DNA of 64,000 bases from Halichoerus grypus (lineage: Eukaryota; Chordata; Mammalia; Carnivora; Phocidae): NCBI RefSeq assembly GCF_964656455.1, contig NC_135715.1:80206414-80270413 (forward strand). The letters run 5' to 3'. The position numbers and the translations under genes are program-made. Each line of letters opens with the position of its first letter. The stretch's first letter is position 1. A model generated the notes under the pieces. It worked only from the letters and a program-made list of their open reading frames with translations, did no database searches and had not been told where the DNA came from. Of this stretch, positions 12,601-24,019 are shown in pieces.

Positions 12601-13452
12601 GCAACCTCTTCGACCTCAGCCACAGCAACTTCTTCCTAGAAACATCGCCAAAGGCAAGGGAAGCAAGGCCAAAAATGAACTATTGGGACTTCATCAAGAT
12701 AAAAAGCTTTTGCACAGCAAAGGAAACAGTCAACAAAACCAAAAGACATCTGACAGAATGGGAGAAAATATTTGCAAATGACATATCAGATAAAGGGCTA
12801 GTATCCAAAATCTATAAAGAACTTACCAAACTCAACACCCAAAGAACAAATAATCCAATCAAGAAATGGGCAGAAGACATGAACAGACATTTTTCCAAAG
12901 AAGACATCCAAATGGCCAACAGACACATGAGAAAGTGCTCAACATCACTCAGCATCCGGGAAATCCAAATCAAAACCTCAATGAGATAAACCTCACACCA
13001 GTCAGTATGGCTAAAATTAACAAGTCAGGAAACGACAGATGTTGGTGAGAATGCAGAGAAAGGGGAACCCTCCTACACTGTTGGTGGGAATGCAAGCTGG
13101 TGCAGCCACTCTGGAAAACAGTATGGCAGTTCCTCCAAAAGTTGAAAATAGAGCTACCCTATGACCCAGCAATTGCATTACTGGGTATTTACCCCAAAGA
13201 TACAGATGTAGTGAAAAGAAGGGGCACGTGCACCCCAATGTTTATAGCAGCAATGTCCACAATAGCCAAACTATGGAAAGAGCCAAGATGTCCACCAACA
13301 GTGAATGGATAAAGAAGATGTGGTATATATATACAATGGAATATTATGCAGCCATCAAAAAAACTGAAATCTTGCCATTTGCAACAACGTGGATGGAACT
13401 AGAGGGTATTATGCTAAGCGAAATAAGTCAGAGAAAGACATGTATCATATGA
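9693..13452 (+). pseudogene. L1 ORF2 (endonuclease and reverse transcriptase), broken
   Basis: The apurinic-type endonuclease is open from 9693 to about 10540, with VNGLNAPIKR, the catalytic QETHF segment, GDFNSPL and the terminal SDHNAL. The reverse transcriptase follows with [23 protein letters not shown] and the palm motif FADD at 11784-11795. The C-terminal region runs to about 13452 and includes [17 protein letters not shown] sequence. Frame breaks lie near 10540, 11430 (one base lost), 12083 (a loss of roughly 30 bases compared with the copy at 14446), 12440 (five A's instead of the six at 15186) and 12986. It cannot encode a full protein. Confidence 0.93.
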
Positions 13453-13919
13453 TCTCACTGATATGAGGAATTCTTAATCTCAGGAAACAAACTGAGGGTT
13501 GCTGGAGTGGTGGGGGGGAAGGCACGGGGTGGCTGGGTGATAGACATTGGGGAGGGTATGTGCTATGGTGAGTGCTGTGAATTGTGTAAGACTGATGAAT
13601 CACAGACCTCTACCTCTGAAACAAATAATACATTATATGTTAAAAAAAAAAAAAGATAGTAGGAAGGGAATGAAGGGGGGGGAATCAGAAGGGGAGACGA
13701 ATCATGAGAGACTATGGACTCTGAGAAACAAACTGAGGGTTCTAGAGGGGAGGGGGGTGGGGAGATGGGTTAGCCCGGTGATGGGTATTAAGGAGGGCAT
13801 GTATTGAATGGAGCACTGGGTGTTATATGCAAACAATGAATCATGGAACACTACATCAAAAACTAATGATGTAATGTATGGTGATTAACATAACATAATA
13901 AAATAAAATTTAAAAAAAA
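13453..13919 (+). repeat. Two-block L1 3' tail
   Basis: Block A (13453-13655) starts at GAATTCTTAATCTCAGG and ends in an A run. Block B (13656-13919) starts with GTAGGAAGGGAATGAAGG, includes GGGAGACGAATCATGAGAG, and ends AATAAAATAAAATTTAAAAAA. Block B alone is the 3'UTR of other copies in this window (5029-5275, and in reverse 17815-18417), there preceded by different sequence. The copy at 1-1697 has the same A-plus-B arrangement with the same junction. Confidence 0.8.
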
Positions 13920-16742
13920 CTCTCCACAGTGTAGGGATAGAGGGAACATACCTCAGTATCATAAAAGTGATCTATGAAAGGCCCACAGTGAATATCATTC
14001 TCAATGGGGAAAAGCTCTCAGTTCCTAAGGTCAGGAACATGACAGGAATGCCCACTCTCACTACTGTTGTTCAATATAGTACTAGAAGTTCTAGCCTCAG
14101 TAATCAGACAACAAAAAGAAATAAAAGGCAACCAAATTGGCAAGGAAGAAGTCAAACTCTTCCTCTTCACAGATGATATGATACTCCATGTGGAAAACCC
14201 AAAAGACTCCACCTCAAAATTGCTAGAACTCATATAGGAATTCAGCAACGTGTCAGGTTATAAAATCAATGCACAGAAACCAGTTGCATTTCTATACACT
14301 AACATTGAGACAGAAGAAAGAGAAATTAGGGAATTGATCTCATTTACAATTACAGCAAAAACCATAAGATACTTAGGAATAAACCTAACCAAAGAGGTAA
14401 TGATCTATACTCTAAAAACTACAGAAACTTATGAAAGAAATTGAGGAAGACACAAAGAAATGGAAAAATAATCCATGGTCATGGATTGGAAAAACAAACA
14501 TTGTTAAAATGTCTATGCTGCCTAGAGGAATCTACACATTCAGTGCAATCCCTATCAAAATACCATCAACATTTTTCACAGAGCTGATACAAATAATCCT
14601 AAAATTTGTACGGAACCAGAAAAGACCTGGAATAGTCAGAGGAATGTTGAAAAAGAAAACCAAAGCTGGTGGCAACACAATGCTGGACTTCAAGTATATT
14701 ACAATGCTGTAATCATCAAGACAATACAGTACTGGCACAAGGACCTATACTCCAAAAACTACAGAACACTGATGAAGTAATTGAGGAAGACACAAAGAGA
14801 TGGAAAAACATTCCATGGTCATGAATTGGAAAAATAAACATTGTTAAAATGTCTATGCTGCCCAGAGGAATCTACAAATTCAATGCAATCCCTATCAAAA
14901 TACCATTGACATTTTTCACAGAGCTGGAACAAACAATCCTAAAATTTGTATGGAACAAAAAAAGACCCTGAATCACCAGGGGAATGTTGAAAAAGAAAAC
15001 CAAACCTGGTGGCATCACATTGCCTGACTTCAAGCTATATCACAAAGCCATGATCATCAAGATAGCATGGTACTGGCACAAAAACTGACACTTAGGTCAA
15101 TGGAACAGAATAGAGAGCCCAGAGATGGACCTTCAACTCTATGGTCAACTAATCTTTGACAAAGCAGGAAAGAATATCCAAGGGAAAAAAGACAGTCTCT
15201 TCAGCAAATGGTGTTGGGAAAATTGGACAGCCACATGCAGAGGCATGGACCATTCTCTTACACCCTACACAAAAATAAACTTAAAATGGATGAAAGACCT
15301 AAATGTGAGACAGGAATCCATTGAAATCCCAGAGAAGAACACAGGCAGCAACCTCTTAAACCTCAGCTGCAAGAACTTCTTGCTAGACACATCTCCAAAG
15401 ACAAGGGAAACAAAAGCAAAAATGAACTATTGGGACTTCATCAAGATAAAAATCTGCACAGCAAAGGAAAGAAAACTAAAAGGCAGCCTACATATGGGAG
15501 AAGATATTTGCAACTGTCTTATCAGAAAAAGGGGTAGTATTCAAGATCTATAAAGAACTTCTCAAACTCAACACCCAAAAAACAAATAATCCAGTCAGGA
15601 AATGGGCAGAAGACATGAACAGACATTTCTCCAAAGACATAAAAATGACCAACAGAAACATGATGAAAAAATGCTCCACATCACTTGCCATCAGGAAAAT
15701 ACAAATCAAAACCACAGTGAGATACCACTTCACACCGTCAGAATGGCTAACATTGACAAGTCAGGAACAAAAAATGTGGGCAAGGGGGCACCTGGGTGGC
15801 TTGGTCAGTTGGGCTTCTGTCTTCGGTTCCGGTCACGGTCCCAGGGTCCTGGGATCGAGTCCTGCGTCAGGCTCCCTGCTCAACCAGGAACCTGCTTCTC
15901 CCTCTGCCTGCCACTCCTCCTGCTTATACTCTCTCTCTCTGCTTCTCCCTCTCCTCCCAGCTCAGTGCTCTCTCTACTATCTTTCTTTCTCTCTCTCTCT
16001 CAAATAAATAATTTTTAAAAATGAGGGCAAGGATGTGGAGAAAGGGGAACCTCTTAACTGCTGGTGGGAATGCAAGCTGGTATAGCCACTCTGGAAAACA
16101 GTATGGAGGTTCCTCAAAATGTTAAAACTAGATCTACACTATGACCCAGCAATTTCACTACCAGGTATTTACTCCAAAAATACAAATGTAGGGATCCAAA
16201 GGGGCACCTGCATCCCAGTGTTTATAGCAGCAATGTCCACAATAGCCAAACTGTGGAAAGGACAAGATTTCCATTGACAGATGAATGGATAAAGAAGATA
16301 TGGTATATATATATGCAATGGAATATTTCTCAGCCATCACAAAGGATGAATACCTACCATTAGCATCGACATGGATGGAACTAGAGGGTAATATGCTAAG
16401 TGAAATAAGTCAATCAGAGAAACACAATTATTATATGGTTTCACTCATATGTGGAACATAAGGAATAGTGCAGAGGACAATAGGTGTGTGGGGGGGATTG
16501 AATGGGAAGAAATCAGAGAGAGAGAGACAAACCATATGAGACTCTTGACTCCGGGAAACAAACTGAGGGTTGCAGAAAGGAAAGTGGGTGGGGGGGATGG
16601 GGTAATTGGGTGACAGGAATTTAAGAGGCACGTGATACGATGAATACTTGGTGATCTACTCAACTAATGAATAATTGAACACTATATCAAAAAGTAATGA
16701 TGTACTATACTATACTTTGGCTAATTGAATTTAATTTAAAAA
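13920..16742 (+). mobile_element. L1, ORF2 reverse transcriptase to 3' end, with a SINE inside
   Basis: Plus-strand ORF2 from the palm region to the stop, then a 3'UTR ending near 16742. Recognisable parts include a diverged FADD-region at about 14170, [20 protein letters not shown] at about 14610, and the C-terminal segment with ENWTATCRG at 15220. About 340 bases are present twice in tandem (14402-14741 and 14742-15081). A CAN-SINE is inserted at 15786-16016. Stops and shifts are frequent. The 3'UTR differs from that of the younger copies. Confidence 0.85.
15786..16016 (+). mobile_element. CAN-SINE (tRNA-derived)
   Basis: Head GGCACCTGGGTGGCTTGGTC, pyrimidine-rich CTCTCT tract, then an AAATAAATAATTTTT tail. 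It interrupts L1 ORF2. Target-site duplication: AAAAATGTGGGCAAGG at about 15770-15785 and AAAAATGAGGGCAAGG at 16017-16032, one mismatch. Open frames across it are not genes. Confidence 0.93.
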
Positions 16743-17065
16743 AGCTAAAAAAACACACAAAGAAACAAGCAAAACAAAACAGAACAAAATCAACAACAAC
16801 AACAAAAAAGAAAACAGAAGAAAATACTAGATCCTGGGTGTGTTTTGGTCTGCTTGTTAAAAGAAACTAGATCCCCAAATCAGAAATAAAAACTTATATA
16901 TATATATATAAGAATTTTGGGGGCGCCTGGGTGGCTCAGTCGGTTAAGTGTCTGCCTTCAGCTCAGGTCATGATCCCAGGGTCCTGGGATCGAGCCCCAC
17001 ATCGGGCTCCCTGCTCAGCCGTGAGTCTGCTTCTCCCTCTCCCTCTGCCCTTCCCCCTGCTCATG

Positions 17066-17097
<32 letters not shown>

Positions 17098-17814
17098 ATA
17101 AAATAAATAAATAAAATTCTCAAAACAAAAAAAAAGAATTTTTAAAAATTGAGAAAATAAGAAAATAGTTGAAAGAAATAATACTGAAAGACTAAAGAAT
17201 AAAAAGACAATGAATGCAATATATTGTTTTCCCCAAGAGCTGAACTCTGCTGTCCTCTATGATCAGTAAACTTGATGGTAACCAGTTGTTTGCATTGGTC
17301 TCCTGGGGGAGGGGCCCCCCTCCCCCCCTCCCCTGATTCGCAGGTGTACTTGCTCTTTTGCAAATGTGCCTCCCTTCCGCAGAGGCAGGGCTCAGTGTAA
17401 GTAGCTCCTGATTCCACTAAGTGGCACTGTTTTGCTTCCTGAAGGCTTTTAGTGCGGATGGGTGGGATGAATATGGTGGCCCTCTGCTCTCCGGAGCTGA
17501 AAGTTAGCTCCCCGCAACTCTTCAGTGAGCCCTTACAGAAAAGCAGTCAATCACTCTTGTCTCCATGGTTTCAGAACTCTGCGTTCACCTGGACTGTGAC
17601 CGAGCATTTTTATTTCAGGCCCAGAGCTGAGTTTCAAAACTCCAAATTTTACACATTCCCGAGTCTGGGACCTGTGCTGTTCCTCCCAGGGGAGGGACGG
17701 TGGTCCCTTATGCTTTGGCTTTTGCTGGACCCCTCCCAGGAAAGTGGTCACACAACTGAGCAGCAGTTCACAGTTTATGGCAACATAGAGCAGTTAGCTG
17801 GCACCTAGACTTAC
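16743..17814 (-). mobile_element. L1 5'UTR fragment, antisense
   Basis: On the minus strand this matches the 5'UTR at 7433-8540. The stretch at 17265-17310 (GATCAGTAAACTTGATGG, then CTCCTGGGGGAGGGGCC) is the complement of 7920-7985, and TTTATGGCAAC near 17776 is the complement of the start at about 7452. The motif near 16840 (TGTGTTTTGGTCTGCTTG) matches the end of the ~249-base unit. Neither ORF1 nor ORF2 follows. On the minus strand it begins right after the A-rich end of the next L1 (17815-18905). Confidence 0.75.
16919..17133 (+). mobile_element. CAN-SINE (tRNA-derived)
   Basis: GGGCGCCTGGGTGGCTCAGT head with tRNA-like A and B box region, CT-repeat and AAATAAATAAATAAA tail. Target-site duplication AAGAATTTT at 16910-16918 and 17134-17142. 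A TA-dinucleotide run (about 16895-16909) lies just before it. Confidence 0.95.
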
Positions 17815-18905
17815 TGTTTTTTTTTAATTTAATTTAATTTTATTTTATTATGTTATGTTAGTCACCGATACACTACATCATTAGTTTTTTTTTTTTTAAA
17901 GATTTTATTTATTTATTTGACAGAGACCTAGAGAGCGAGCACAGATAGGCAGAGCGGCAGGCAGAGGGAGAGGGAGAAGCAGGCTTCCCACCGAGCAGGG
18001 ACCCCACTGCGGGGCTCGATCCCAGGACCCTGGGATCATGACCCGAGCCGAAGGCAGACACCCAACTGACTGAGCCACCCAGGCGCCCCTACATCATTAG
18101 TTTTTGATGTAGTGATCCATGATTCATTGTTTTCGTATAACACCCAGTGCTCCATGCAGTAAGTGCCCTCCTTAATACCCATCACCAGGCTAACCCATCC
18201 CCCCACCCCCCTCCCCTCTAGAACCCTCAGTTTGTTTCTCAGAGTCCATAGTCTCTCATGGTTCATCTCCCCCTCCGATTTCCCCCCCTTCATTTTTCCC
18301 TTCCTTCTCCTAATGTCCTCCATGCTGTTCCTTATGTTCCACAAATAAGTGAAACCACATGATAATTGACTTTCTCTCCTTGACTTATTTCACTTAGCAT
18401 AATCCCCTCCAGTTCTCAGCTGATTTCCCTGCTTCACCTATGCCTGGGAATTCTGTCATACTCAGACACCATCCATTCTTCTTGCAACCCCGAGGATCTG
18501 ACCATGCTGTCATTCCAGGGATTCTACCCCACTTCGCCACCTGAGCACCTTTAAGCTAGGGACATATCCCACTGTAGCAGGCTTCTAAAAGTTCTGATTT
18601 TGTGCTCCACTGCCTATAATATTTTGCAGTCGCCTCCTTAAGCAAGCTCCTTCCCCTGTGCTATAGCCTCAGATATGTCACCCCGGATGTGCACCTCCTA
18701 CCTGGTGTGTCTGTTCCTGATGAAGTCTGCTTTGAGAACTCTTTCAAAAAGTGGTCACTTTTCTACTTGTAGAATTGCATTTCTTTTCTCAGATCTCCAG
18801 TTGATTTCTCAGGTGTTCAGAATGATTTGAGAACTAGCTGGATTTGAGGGCCCAGACAAACGTAGGGTCCCCTACTCCTCCGCCATCTGCCATCTAAACT
18901 CCTCC
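17815..18905 (-). mobile_element. Internally deleted L1, antisense (5'UTR joined to 3' end)
   Basis: Read on the minus strand, 17815-18417 (apart from the SINE inside) is the last codons of ORF2 and a 3'UTR with A-rich end. The segment 18418-18905 is different: its outer end reads GATGGCGGAGGAGTAGGGGA, which resembles the start of a carnivore L1 5'UTR. If so, both ends of one L1 are present while ORF1 and nearly all of ORF2 are missing. The 3' half is certain. The 5' half is a recognition from memory and less sure. Confidence 0.6.
17890..18089 (-). mobile_element. CAN-SINE, antisense
   Basis: Reverse complement of the CAN-SINE: leading T run and AAAGATTTTATTTATTTATT, ending CTGAGCCACCCAGGCGCCCC. 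Target-site duplication TACATCATTAGTTTTT at 17874-17889 and 18090-18105, exact. It sits in the 3'UTR of an antisense L1. Confidence 0.95.
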
Positions 18906-19552
18906 TCCAGTAATTATTTCTTAATTTTTCTTAGGTATAAAGCAGATGTGCTCTGGATTCTGGGGCAGCTGCAACCAAGCTTGGATCTTGTGATTGTCAT
19001 CAGCACTTATACCATTTGCTAAATTATCTCAGGACTGCTGTTTTGATCCAGGAGGTTAATTCCTAAGAATATTTATCTCCTACCCACTATTTCATTTTGC
19101 CTAAGTGACTTTTTAAGGAAAAAAAAAAATCTTTCATTTTTGTGCCTAAGTTTTGCTAGCCTCTAGTCTCTAACCCCTGCTATTCCTGGTTAGTGTCAGT
19201 TGCTGAGAGTCCCGTGGGAGCCGGAGGGCCGGCGCCTGCTCAGTGCGGCTCCTAGCCACTTGCAGCCTTGCTGACTCAGCTCTGGGATAAGAGGCAAAGC
19301 CACGAAGAGGCTGAGTCCTGGAAGTACCTCTGCTGATAGGAGTGCCATCTAAACTTAGTTTATTAAACAGAATAAATGTTTCAAGCAAAGATGTAGTTCT
19401 TCTACTCCCTTGTATTCCCTACTATGGTGTGTCTGTTCCTGAGGGTGATGAGTTGATTACAGAGACACTAATGAAAAGTTTTTTATTTTAATAGTTTTAT
19501 ATTAATTTTAATATGCATTAAAATGTAACTAGCAAAATATTACTATTATTTA
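18906..19552. other. Intergenic, no gene seen
   Basis: Unique-looking sequence. A short GC-richer patch at 19200-19330 contains an open frame on the minus strand (19170-19388), but it shows no recognisable domain. An A run lies at about 19120. Confidence 0.5.
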
Positions 19553-19568
19553 AGATGCAACCAAGTAA

Positions 19569-19777
19569 GGAGTGCCTGGGTGGCTCAGTTGGTTAAGTGG
19601 CTGACTTGATTTCTGCTCAGGTCATGATCTCAGGGTCATGGGATTGAGCCCTGTGTCGGGCTCTGTGCTGGACATGGAGTCTGCTTGAGATTCTTTCTCT
19701 CCCTCTCTCTTTGTCCCTCCCCCCACCCATTCTCTCTCTCTCTTTCTCTAAAATAAATAAATAAATCGTTAAAGAAC
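19569..19777 (+). mobile_element. CAN-SINE, older type
   Basis: Head AGTGCCTGGGTGGCTCAGTT, with a middle (GTGTCGGGCTCTGTGCTGG) unlike the other copies and closer to an older carnivore form. Tail AAATAAATAAATAAATCG. Target-site duplication AGATGCAACCAAGTAA at 19553-19568 and 19778-19793, exact. Confidence 0.93.
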
Positions 19778-20129
19778 AGATGCAACCAAGTAAAAAGAAT
19801 GATTAGATTTAAAGTCAATTCTGAGAAAATTATTAAGAAAAACAGAATAAAAAATAGCTAGCCATGACAAATATCATGAAGTTGTACACCAGTGACCGAT
19901 GCTGGGAAGTGTGGCTGGGTGGAGGGAGGTCCTTTGCAACATTTGCACAGGCCAGTAGATTGGACAACACACAATGAACAGGTGCACCTCTGCTTCTACC
20001 CCTCTCTAGCTTTCTACACTTTATCTCCTGATTTGTTTAATGTTTATCATTAGAAGAGTCAGCCTGCAGTTATCTCTCTCTGACCAGGAAGAGGCTGTTT
20101 GCATGAGGTAATTTGCATGCATATTTTTC

Positions 20130-21110
20130 CATTTGCTTTACTTCGTTCAGTATTATATCAGAAGCATTTTCCATGTTGCATATCATTTTCATTTTTAAGG
20201 GTTGGTTGTTTCCATTTTTAAAAAAATGAATACCTTTGGATACATAGGTCTTGTCTTCTATTAACTTTTAGTTATTTGAATTTATTCTCCAATAAATTCA
20301 TATGAGTGGGATAAATGGGTCAAAGCATATAAATTTTCATCACTTCTTATCTGTGCACAGCCACTAAGCTTGAGGCCTTTTAGCCCATAAAAAAATAATG
20401 GTTGCCTTTTTTCTTAATATGCAAAGAACTTTTTCAGAGCAATGGATGAAAAACCCAGTGGCAAAATGACAAAGGATATGAATGTTATCTCAGAGAAAAA
20501 CACACGTGGCCATAAGCATGTGATAAATGTTCAACCTCAGTGACAATTAAAAATTTATAAATTCAAGCAAAAAAAGATACCTATCTTATAAGCAAAGTCT
20601 GAAAAGTTTGATAACACTCCCCAGAGGTAAGGTTGAGGGGAAAAGCCACTTTCATTTTATCTTTGCAGACACATCGATTGACAAGGTTTTAGGAGAGGAT
20701 AATTTGGCAATCCCTGCCAAATTTTAAATGTATATGCCTGCTGCCCCAGCCATGCTCCTTCTAAGACTAGATCTTGCAGACTTACTTACACAGTATACAA
20801 GATAAATTGTATTCACATCCATGAAGTTTTTAATAGTGAGAACTGGAAAGATTTTAAGTCTCCGCCCACGAGAGACCTGGTAGAACAGATGATGATACAT
20901 TTATGTTGGAGTACTACTGCTGACGGGGGCTGGGGGGGGAGGAAGTCTGCTGACTCCGGCACCCGGGGTGAGCAGCTGGCTCATAATGTGAGCATGGTTG
21001 AATCCATTTGTGTCAACACTGGGACACAGCTATGATCGTTCACTTAATATCCTTTATACTATCTGAATTTTGTACAAAAAAACATGTTTCTTTTGGAATA
21101 TAAAACATTA
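20130..21110. repeat. Ancient L1-type remnants
   Basis: Bases about 20130-20340 look like the antisense of an old L1 3' region, and about 20380-21110 like a plus-strand one (GATGAAAAACCCAGTGGC..., GTTCAACCTCAGTGACAATT). Divergence is high and the exact family cannot be given. A run of G's at about 20930-20940 lies inside. Confidence 0.45.
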
Positions 21111-21640
21111 ACACATATATTTTTAAAGTGTATTCAGAAAAAGCCACTCAGAAAATTACTGATGAAGGGGCCACAGTATTTTCTTTCTCATCAAAACTTG
21201 CCAGTGAGCATGTTCTTTTTCTCCCAGTGAGTTCTCTAGTGATCAAAATGTTGGTTTAGGTATTAGAAAATTATCATTTTGCTGCTTTCAGTGAATAAGT
21301 CACTTGGCTTCTCCATGTTGTGCTCGGAGTTGGGTGGGAAATAAAAAATCTTATCATTTATGCATGAGAAAAATGGAAGCACAAAGAGTACAAATGGCTG
21401 CCAGAGGGCGCAGTGGATGAAGTCAGGAGAATGCAGGCCATTGCTGGGCCCAGGGCTCCTCCACCCTTTTCTCTCTGCTGCAGGAAAACAGGACTCATGC
21501 TCTAAGCCCAACTCGACCTGCACACTAGCCACATAGCTCTGGCCACTGTCTATAGAGATTAGATGCAAGTCCACAAAGGTTAGCTGCAAACATGGCTGTG
21601 CCTCGGGTCCTGGGACCCACTGCTACACCTATGACCTCCA
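21110..21640. other. Intergenic, nothing recognised
   Basis: Moderate GC. An open frame on the minus strand (21263-21589) shows no known domain, signal or repeat, and is probably chance. Confidence 0.4.
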
Positions 21641-21857
21641 GAGCAGCACTGGCTGGCCAGTAGCACTTCCTGCCATGGTGGAACTGGGAAGGTTCTGGAT
21701 CTGTGTTTAACAGGCTGCCACAAACCATGGGTGCTTATTGAGCATTTGAAATGTGACTGGTGCAACAGAGGGACTGGATTTTTAATTTTACCGACTTTTA
21801 ATAAACACAACTTCAAATAGCCACACATAATTAATGGCTACTATATTGGACAGGTGA
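21641..21857 (+). mobile_element. hAT-type MER DNA transposon remnant (name uncertain)
   Basis: Contains GAGCATTTGAAATGTGACTGG and ATTTTTAATTTTACCGACTT, the body of a short non-autonomous hAT element common in placental mammals (MER20/MER5 group by memory). Ends near ATTGGACAGGTGAAGC. A related copy is at 63417-63613. Confidence 0.5.
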
Positions 21858-22013
21858 AGCTCTAGAAGTAGAAAACTTAGTGCAGTCTGCTTTGAGAACT
21901 CTGACAAATCTGAGCATACCATGTAGGATTGCGGCTTGCTGGACCAAGTTAATTACTTCTCGGGGAACTTTGTGTGCAATACAAGAAGGAAGAACAGAAA
22001 ACAAAGAAATAGG

Positions 22014-22215
22014 GGTGCCTGGGTGGCTCAGCCGCTAAGCGTCTGCCTTCGGCTCAGGTCATGTTCCCAGGGTCCTGGGATCGAGCCCCACATCGGGCTC
22101 CCTGCTCGGCGGGAAGCCTGCTTCTCCCTCTCCCACTCCCCCTGCTTGTGTTCCTGCTCTCGCTAACTCTCTCTCTGTCAAATAAATAAATAAAATCTTT
22201 AAAAAAAAAAAGAAA
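22014..22215 (+). mobile_element. CAN-SINE (tRNA-derived)
   Basis: Head GGTGCCTGGGTGGCTCAGCC, tail AAATAAATAAATAAAATC and a run of A. Target-site duplication AGAAAACAAAGAAATAGG at 21996-22013 and 22216-22233, exact, so a relatively recent insertion. Open frames across it on either strand are not genes. Confidence 0.96.
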
Positions 22216-22233
22216 AGAAAACAAAGAAATAGG

Positions 22234-24019
22234 AGAAACAGGAAAGAGGAATGAGAAGGTGCCTGTTTTTGAAGTATGGCAAAATGATAGGGCCTCCAGG
22301 GTTTGCGGCTGTATCTGAATGGTCATGGTCAGTGCCCAAGGCCTGCAGGAAGTCAGGCTGTGCAGTCACCAGAAAGGATCTTTGTTGCCTCTCAGCATGA
22401 CCATCAGTACCTGTAAGAACTGGAGTGCATTTCTCTTCTTTGCAACGGATCAGCCTATCCAACACTCTCTGGCACTTAGATATGCAACTGAAAACGTTAT
22501 TGGATAGTTTGGTAAAAAGGGTCATCACCTGCTGAATGATGGCTTATAAATCTGGATGTGCATGGAATGAATTTTTACAAAATGGAGCATGAGTTAATTT
22601 CTCCATGATCCAGTCTATTGTCAAGTTGGGATGTTTGTAATAACAATGATCGGGGTGGTAGAGGAATGACCCACGCTGCCAGTCAGCTCTTCTCTCTGGG
22701 GTTCCTGTCCCATCTGTGGAATGCCTCAGTAGTGCCCCAAATGAGCAATGAATGGGACCCTTTTCAAGGCAAGTACTCTTGCAAACACCTGAGAATTCAT
22801 CTACGGACCCCATTTGAGATTAACCTTTTCCAATTTATTGGAGAGTTAAAATTGTAAGCCAATTTCGGTTTGCATACTTTTTTAACCTTTAAAAAAATCA
22901 TCCATTCTTTTTTCATTTGTTTCATTTGGCCACATGTGTAACTTACAAATATAGTCATAAAACAGATATTGAGATAGGCATTTTCTATCTCATGGGTATA
23001 TCATATTCTTCTATATTTTCTAATGTACCTTCATAGTTTTTAAATGTTCAGTGTTTTAATCCCTGTGAAATTTATATTTGTTAATGGTGGAAAAAAGAGC
23101 TGCCAAATTATTTTTTATGCATTTGTAATAAGTTCTCTACACAGCTCTCTATTCCTCTTTTTCCCACCCATTTAAGACATTTCCTTCAACATTTACCATA
23201 TGAGCCGTACATGGGCTGTACATGGGCTTTTTCTGGATCTAAGGTTTTTTGTCCATTGTTCCGTCTATCTCTGCCATTTTAATTGCTATAGTTCTCAATT
23301 CTCTTTTTAGCTCTCTCTTTAGCTTTCAATTCTTTTTAGCTATCATTGTACTTTTCCTCTCCTAGATGAATAGAATCAGTTTGTCAAGTTTAATTTTAAA
23401 CTTGGTTATGTAGTATTTTTTAAGCCTACAAAAAAAAAAAAAACCCCATTATAGTAGGAAGTTAGAAGTTACCCTTTATGAATCTTTCCTCCTGTCTGCC
23501 CATACCAACCACCATTTCCACGTGGCCTCCCTCTGAGGGTAACACATCACAAGTCACTGGCAGAGAAAACACTCCTCACAGAGCACATTCTGTCTGCTCA
23601 TTCCAGGAGCCTTCCTCCCTCTCATCTCGAGTTTTCTTCATAGAACTTATTCACACCAAATAATATGTGGACACTATTTATGTATATTTTTTGATTTATT
23701 ATTATCTGTCTCCTCTTGCTGTAATGAAAACTTAGTTAAAAAGAGCAGAGACTTCATTTTTGTTATTCTCTGCTCCATCCCCAAGGCACCTCAATATTTG
23801 TAGAATGAATGAATGAATTTGAAGTGATGGTGTCTGGGATGTGAAATTCGCCGCCACATTTGAATGCCATTCTTGGTAGTTAGGGCTGACCTCCTCCATG
23901 TGGGAGACCCTCAGAAGGTGTTCTCTATTGTGGAGCAACAACTTTCTCCACATGGAGAAAGACCTTTCTTGGTCAGCAACACATCATTTCATTTCATTTG
24001 ATCTCACCAATTCTAGAAG
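22234..24019. other. Intergenic, no gene seen
   Basis: AT-rich between 22860 and 23460, with an A run at about 23430-23444. Short open frames at 22199-22528 (minus) and 22544-22813 (minus) have no recognisable domain. No splice-flanked conserved exon was found. Confidence 0.4.

Larger units (their letters stand above)
7433..13919 (+). mobile_element. Near full-length L1 retrotransposon, inactivated
   Basis: One element in L1 order: 5'UTR 7433-8734, ORF1 8735-9611, ORF2 9693 to about 13452, and a two-block A-rich tail to 13919. L1 copies itself through an RNA intermediate using the ORF1 RNA-binding protein and the ORF2 endonuclease and reverse transcriptase. This copy is among the best preserved in the window. 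However, ORF1 has a nonsense codon and a frameshift, and ORF2 has at least five frame breaks, so it is dead. It sits inside an older L1. No target-site duplication was seen beyond a possible CTCTC at both edges. Confidence 0.9.

Noticed and set aside
8735..13452. Active L1 element
   Set aside because: ORF1 has a stop and a frameshift, and ORF2 has at least five frame breaks.
15602..16018. Open frames across L1 and the SINE at 15.8 kb
   Set aside because: They read from decayed L1 ORF2 into the SINE tail; this is repeat sequence, not a gene.
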